Positions 57,701 to 64,000 of a stretch of DNA of 64,000 bases are shown here, one piece after another. The stretch is from Sthenelais limicola (lineage: Eukaryota > Annelida > Polychaeta > Phyllodocida > Sigalionidae). The position numbers were made by a program, and so were the translations under genes. The stretch spans positions 52,844,986 to 52,908,985 of the forward strand of contig OW804097.1 of NCBI GenBank assembly GCA_942159475.1. The letters are read 5' to 3'. Below the pieces are notes generated by a model. That model had not been told where the DNA came from and ran no database searches. It worked only from the letters and a program-made list of their open reading frames with translations. Within the stretch, counting starts at the first letter, position 1. Every line of letters starts with the position of its first letter.

Positions 57701-60700
57701 TGATTTCACCATGCAGTTTTCTTTAAAAAGCTGTCTCAGATGAACCGCAATCACCAATAAAATGTTCTTTTATGTTGGTCCATTCTCGTCGAATTTGCAA
57801 TGCAAGTCGCCTAGATTGATTGAATATGAAAGAATATATTCCTCTTCTTCTTCATATTCCTCATTCTCTACATTTTCTATATCTATGGTGTATGCTGACA
57901 TTCCAGCTTTTCCAGTTTCCCAATCTTGAGGAAATAACATAAAAACATAAAACTGGAATCACCCTGAAGAATATGGCAAGTTTTAGTGTAAGTTTAAGCA
58001 AAGACATTACACCAATGGTTGTTATTCTCAGCTAATCCTGATGAACATAATAAGATGAAGAAGAAATAATATAATTATACCAGGTTACAATATAATAGTT
58101 CCTTTAATCTAGCAGAATGAGTAGAATATCCACATCAGTTAACTGTAAATCGACCAATCTCTGAGTAACATACTCAGCCGTTGGGTTCTCATTAATCATT
58201 ATTGGTTTATACGAAACGATCGTGCATGAATGACACGAAATAACAGCTATACTGATGGAGAAAACCAGACAAGTATATATGAGGGCAATGATAAGAAATA
58301 GATACAAATAATACTTTTTTCGAAATCAATCGCCTAATCTAAGAAAAATAGGCAAATCAAATTCAGATGGATTTAGCTGACAGTGCTTTAACCAACTTTG
58401 ATCCCATATGTTCTTGCCATCTAACAACAAACAAATAATAAGTATGCATGATTAATGGCTTTCCTGAGCAATTCTCATTTTACTACAATCTCCTTTTTTC
58501 TTGACTGCTTCTTCTTACTTCTCTCCCCTTCTCGGCAGCTGCCATCACAATTCCCTCTCTCTGACTGGAGACTGCTCGCCCCTTAGCTTATATGTCATAT
58601 ACTACCTGTTGGGGATTACCAGAGCCTAAATTGGACCCGGCAGCCCACTTTAGGGATAGATAGTGCCATCTGCCACAAAACTTTCAAATTCAGTCCTCAC
58701 AATGTAGCCCATGGCTATAAAGCGAAGGATATATGGCATATATAGATTTACTCCTTGATCATATGCATTATTATTTTCACGGCACGAGGTGACACGACAT
58801 TTTCTATGACAACAGAATTCATTATCATTATTAGTTGCGTGACATTTCCTCAAGTGTGCTAATCTGGCGTTATAGGGTATTCAGACTAGCAGTCTAGCTG
58901 AACCATCAACCCTTGTATACCTTGCTACTACTATGGCAAGAAACTTATGAATTCCATTAATACCATTTCCATATAAGATTGTCAATGGAAAATGTGGTAA
59001 TTAATGTCACTTGAATGGGTTGTAAATACGTACAGCTAACTAGCAGTCTTTATAGTTATTAGTAGTTCTAGTTGGGCTATATACTGCTTACAAGGTTGTT
59101 TAATCCTTGTTTTAACGGTGATACCACACAAATATTAATGCAAATGGATTTATTTAGCAAACAAAACACTTAGGTTTTAAAGATCTGAGATATGGGTTAT
59201 AAGGCTAGGACCCTTAAGCTTTCTCCTGGATCTCAAATAAAGGAAATGAATAACTGCAGTTGCTATGCGATCAAAACAGGTTCCATTGTGTGTCGGGTGG
59301 AGCTTAGAGTCTCTGATGATATTCATTAGCTTTGTTGTAAATTGTTGGATTATCCTGGATTGGGTATATGATAATGTTCCCTTCCATCATACATCTGCAT
59401 TCCTTGATCAATCTCCCCAGTAGAACGTGGGACTTTTCAATAAAAAATATATATTTATAAAGATGCATTCATAGAACCCGACAAGATTAGATTATGTTGC
59501 ATGGTAAATAATAAGAGGAACAGCATATTTCCAGAATGTATCTTCCTGTGGTAAGGGTGTAGTCGTGTGATCTCTGCAGAGAAGATATTTCTTAATCTTT
59601 TTGCTTGAGGCACACAGGGCGTCAGTAAAGAAAGGAACCCCCCAAGCCCTTGTTGGTTTGACAGAGGTCGTCTTGACCGCGATCGTTCCTTTGTGAGAGA
59701 AGAAATACTTGGCCCATGTCCGTGTAAATCATGGGAAACGGAACAATGTATCTTTTCCACTTGATTGGCCACAGAAGCAAAGCATGAAAGCGCATGCAAT
59801 GACGGATGCCTCGTTCCGGGCATTCGCCACTCACAGATGCTCCATCTCTCGTCCCCCCAGCCATCTTCTAAACCCTTACTATTGCTGCTGACTATGACAG
59901 CCTGTCCTTAATCCATCCGAAACCCACTCACCCTAAAAATTTACATCCCTGTTGAAAAGGGCCATGAATCGTCTCGTTCTACGTTGCCAATCCATGACCC
60001 TATCTCAATACCCCCTTCTCCAAGTAGACCAAGTGATTTAGAAGGTCGAAAGAGAGCCTGGCGACGCATCCGATGATCAATTTGGCGAGCCGCGTACGAT
60101 GGCAATTATTACCAATTTGCTGCCTACTTTCATTCGTTGCCATTCATCCATTTTTCTTTAGATCGTTCTACGTGGGCAAGAACATCCGCTGCCTGCGCCA
60201 CATCTTGACAATGCTATTACTTCGCCGAAACGCATTGTACAGGGATGTAGGGATGCAAGCCCAATCACGTGTTCAACTGCATTATGGGTAAATAGAGCCC
60301 AGTTGGGGGCACGGGTTGGAAATAAAGGGAGCAGCAATCGCTAGGGGGCCTTCAGACTTTGTATTATGAGCGAGATAAGGGCTCTGATGATTGCTTGAGA
60401 ATTTATTCAAAACCGACTTGGCAAACGTTGCGGATTTGTCAAGCATTCGCGCGGGAAATTGTCGTCTGCTTAAATGACCTTTCATGGAAGTGAGGGAAAA
60501 GAAGGTCATTGTGCTGGAATAGGAGATAAGTGAACGGAGGGAGAAGGAATCAAATGGTCAGTTATATCCTCGCCATGGGAACCATTTTATCTGGATAAAT
60601 AGAAATGCCTCTAACCTCTGCGACCCTAGGCTCCTTGTCGAACGACCCCAACCATTTTGAGAGCTGCGATAAATCTGGCGGGTTATTACACTCTGACAGG

Positions 60701-62029
60701 ACATTTTGTCGTCTGCTTCTTAAGGTCAAGATTTGGGAGATGTGGAAATACGACCTTGACATTAGAGGTCAGCATTAGCGTCCAACAACTAGTCCCATAT
60801 TGCCAGATGTATTATATCTGTCAACTTTTATTTATTTATTGTTTTAAATCAGTTTGTGTATGTGAGTGGATTTCCGGATGGGATAGGAACTAGTTTCTGG
60901 GGGATTAGAGGATCATTATCTTCTCTATCTTCTGTTGCACTTTTTACTTTTTACTTTTTACTTGTCTCCTAAGCTTCTCCTATTCATTTCCAATCTCCTA
61001 TTTCATATTTCGGCCATGGGAAAACAGCGTCTTATTTGACATTGGCATTTGATATTCTCTCTTTTTTCACAAATAGAAAAAAAATCTGTGGGTCTGTTGG
61101 CTCCAAACGTATCAGTTCCTCTGCCATAAGGAAATTGCAGATAACGGAAATCGAAATTAAAGTATCCTAAAAGAAATCTCACATATTTAAGCTACAAAAC
61201 GCGTACCACCCTGATTAATGTGATATCCCTATCAATTCTCAGTCCCATTTTAACGCGCCAAAAGAGGGATATGTTTAAAATTAAGTATGAAGATTTATTC
61301 TTAACTTCAGTGAGTAAAAAAGTTAATAAAACCTGAATTTCTTATGATCTTATTTGTTTAAATTGGACAAACCTTCATTGATTCAAGTGTTCTGTCCGTG
61401 CGTAAAAGCAATAAAGAATGGAAGAGAATTCTGGTTTGAACCGCCAAGTTACGGAAACACGATGTGAATTCTCTAGATCCGTTTACAATTGTGAAAATCT
61501 GAACATCTAATGTTGTTGCATGACCATCTTTATGTATGGATGTTTGAGTCGCAAATGTATCAAAGGACGCTTTCTTTGCATCTTTTTATGACCATTTTAA
61601 ACCCACTTCGGCTAACTTGATACCGCTATATTTGCTGTGGTCCGTGCTCATATGGCTACCTACGTGTGATGTGGCTGTTCTTGGAATATTTGTTTTAATA
61701 TCCATATAATATACGGGAAGAGCGATTTCTACGAAAAGAGGTAGAAAAGAGGGGTTTCTTAGGTAGAAAAGAGGGGTTTCTTTGTCCCACATGTTCTCGG
61801 AATTTGTTGTTTTACAGACCGTTTTACTTATCTGTAGAGTTCTGTCCACCCTCTCTGGGGGACATATATGTGGTTTGTGAAGGTGTCTGGGGTGAAAATA
61901 TGATTTTGAAGCCTTTTTTAAATCGTGATCTCTACACTCTATGGGAAAGCCCCTGTGAGATACTATGTCATTTCCCACAAGCTACGCCCAGGGGGACCTA
62001 ACTATGTATGGAGAGTAGTGGGAGAGTGA
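51709..62029. other. Unassigned stretch
   Basis: No gene supported. A LINE-tail-like sequence (AATAAAGATTATTTGAATTG, then AATTG) occurs at about 53130-53155. Blocks of balanced base composition with TAATTA or CAATTA sites (for example 54860-54980, 56860-57060, 60280-60560) stand out from the AT-rich background and could be conserved regulatory DNA. That cannot be shown from one sequence. Confidence 0.4.
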
Positions 62030-62598
62030 AGAAGAGGGTGTAGGCATAGGAGAGGGGGAAGAGGGGGGAAAGAGAGGAGGGAGAGGATGTAGGGGAAGGG
62101 AGAGAAGGGAGGGACAGAAAGCGGGGAGGGGGTGTATGAGGAAGAGGGGAGGGAGAGGGGGGAATCGGAGATGGGGTGGGGGGAGAAAAACAGGTATGAA
62201 AGACAGAGAAGAGGGGGAGGAAGGGGAGAGAGGGTGACTGTCCTACATGCAGAGGAGTGGGAGAGTGAAGAAGAGGGTGTAGGAACAGGAGAGGGGGAGG
62301 GGGGAAGAAGAGGGGGAAGAGATGAGGGAGAGGATGTAGGGGAAGGCAGAGAGGGGAGGGAGAGAAAGCGGGGAAGGGGAGCATGAGGAAAAGGGGAGGG
62401 AAAGTGGGAAAATCGGAGATGGTGTTGGGAGAGAAAAACGAGAATGAGGAAGAGGGGGGGAGAGGGGGGAATCGGAGATGGGGTTGGGAGAGAAAAACAC
62501 GTATGAAAGACAGAGACGAGGGGGAGGGAAAAGAGGGAGAGGGGGAAGTGTTGGGAGAGAGGGTGACCTTCCAGAGGACGGGTACTTTGCTAGTATCA
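62030..62598 (-). repeat. Dispersed pyrimidine-tract repeat, inverted copy
   Basis: On the minus strand the head ATACTAGCAAAGTACCCG is followed by TCCTCTGGAAGGTCACC (62597-62565), then about 540 bases of CT-rich tract. A second internal head-like junction (GGACAGTCACCCTCTCTCCC on the minus strand) lies at about 62243-62225. The tail seen in the other copies is missing, and GAGAGTAGTGGGAGAGTGAAG (62013 region) repeats near 62252. Confidence 0.7.
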
Positions 62599-62599
62599 G

Positions 62600-64000
62600 T
62601 ATAAAATGGCAATAATGTTGAGACGCCTGCAATCCTTTGCCTCTTCCTCATCACATTCCCGATATTCTACTGTCTCTGTCCATTCTGCCGCACAAATATC
62701 CAATTCTAAATCGCATAGCTATATAGACTCGGAGAGAATCCCCGGAAGTCATTGCGCAGAACGAGCTTCCTTCTTTTTGCATATGAGTTACCACCTCTGG
62801 CCCCTCCCCCGGCCCACCCCACCCGTCCCCGTGTCATGATTGATCAACTTCCGGTGCGATCTGCACGCCCTCCAGCGTCGTTATGATCAATCTTTGTCTT
62901 GTCCCCTATGATTGGTCAATCCCAAGGCACAAATATCTCAGACACTGGCGACCTTTTGGCTAGGATGCAAAGCAATGGCTTATGAATGGCCTGGGGAGGT
63001 GGGCATACTAGCACCAAAGTTGTGGTTTCTCCTCCCAGGAAACAGGCCCAAACACGTGTAGCAAGACTTCCAAATGTGATCACATAGAAAGTGAATGTAC
63101 CTTTTCATGTTCTTGCAGCTCAAATATGACAGACGTCTGTGGCCAAGGTCCCTAAAGGTCCCTAAATTACTGAAGTGTGCGTAACATGTTCATTGCTAAT
63201 ATGAAATGTCAATATTTGTGACAATTAGATATGCAAAACCACCTGCCTTGCGGGGAAGTATGGCTAAAGCTTACTAGATGAGAACTCCACAACTCCTTAT
63301 TTGGGATTGAAAGTTATACACAATGCGCCATAATTATTATGTTCAGTTAGCATTGCTAAGATATTATCTGATTTCAGCTCAGTATACTATAGTACCTGAC
63401 ACATATGGTGAATAGCCTTTTATATTACAAACAGCAAAGCATTTGATGTGTTCATACAAATATAAAATAAAAGTAAATGAATTGATGAAGACTTCGTCAG
63501 AGTACAGTATCTATATCTATGAATGATATGGCGTGATGTGTTTTCCCTTTAACAATGCCAGTGATACCCGTCGTGAGAGTCATTATAACCGGAGAGCCAT
63601 TGTCTGATGTGATGAACAACAACACATTGCATCAGTTGGTATAGTATAAGTAGTATATGAAACATGCCATTAGTAATTACCACATTGGCGCTATATCTTT
63701 AATCATGAAGGGACAAATGACATGGAAGAAGAATGGAATGGGTACAGCAGACACAGCTCTTAGGTGTGTGAATAATGGCTGGGGAAAATGAAAAAAAATC
63801 ATACTTAAATAATCTATTTCCATTCAGAAAGATCTTATTATTGTAACCACTCACTGGTTTATTAATCTGTAGATGAGCTTGACAACCGGAATATTTGCGT
63901 ATATATATGTGAATATGCAGTATTGAGATTAGTATTACATGTAAGTATTAGTATTAAGTATAATTTATATGCAGTTTATAAATTGTAACACGTTTAATTG
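62600..64000. other. Unassigned stretch
   Basis: No gene supported. 62770-63060 is comparatively GC-balanced; nothing else stands out. Confidence 0.5.

Noticed and set aside
61998..62654. 218-codon minus-strand frame rich in Pro, Ser, Leu and Phe
   Set aside because: Translates the CT-rich repeat tract of the dispersed family; overlapping frames are equally open.
1..64000. CRISPR arrays, rRNA genes or bacterial-type operons
   Set aside because: No regularly spaced repeats with unique spacers, no rRNA sequence and no polycistronic gene packing were seen; the window is eukaryotic.

Overview
This is animal (invertebrate) nuclear DNA: AT-rich, intron-sized gene-poor stretches, GT..AG splice signals, and a dense load of transposable elements of metazoan type. 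The sequence alone does not fix the phylum. Nothing in it is bacterial: there are no operons and no long single-exon host genes.

Layout. (1) At the left edge, 51-241 (-) is probably the internal exon of a host gene running off the window; 242-4713 holds nothing I can assign. (2) 4714-22475 is one nested transposon insertion. Its outer shell is an env-bearing Ty3/gypsy retroelement on the minus strand, resembling errantiviruses. It has a 292-bp 3' LTR, a poly-G polypurine tract, gag, protease, RT, RNase H, integrase, env, a 5' LTR cut down to 88 bp, and a 4-bp target-site duplication (ATTG). It is dead: stops and frameshifts run through gag, pol and env, and one deletion fuses the first 88 bp of the 5' LTR directly to mid-gag. 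Three DNA transposons lie inside it: a 1.4-kb TTAA element between the integrase zinc finger and catalytic core, a 0.9-kb piggyBac-like TTAA element at the pol 3' end, and a 3.56-kb element with perfect 32-bp terminal inverted repeats. The last carries eight copies of a TCAC-N-GTGA motif around a 1.3-kb purine minisatellite. (3) About 0.9 kb to the right of the retroelement, 23391-23593 (+) is the first coding exon of a secreted histidine-rich protein, with a likely promoter and 5' UTR and a GTAAAC donor. No later exon of this gene was recognised, so much of the remaining 40 kb may be its first intron and regulatory DNA.

(4) 25.5-31.9 kb holds small elements: a pyrimidine-tract dispersed repeat, a 156-bp Harbinger-type MITE, a tRNA-derived SINE head, a hammerhead ribozyme motif of Penelope/retrozyme type, a decayed RS-domain coiled-coil coding sequence, and a hairpin-dense segment with a T-shaped (three-way) fold. 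(5) 32-64 kb is mostly unassigned AT-rich DNA. It contains an 88-bp direct repeat pair, a 177-bp TA-flanked MITE, a LINE 3'-end fragment, and two more copies of the pyrimidine-tract repeat at 40.7 and 62 kb.

The main value of the window is the insertion history in region 2 and several structured elements that standard classes do not fully explain: the TCAC-N-GTGA element, the T-shaped hairpin, the dispersed pyrimidine-tract family and the hammerhead motif.
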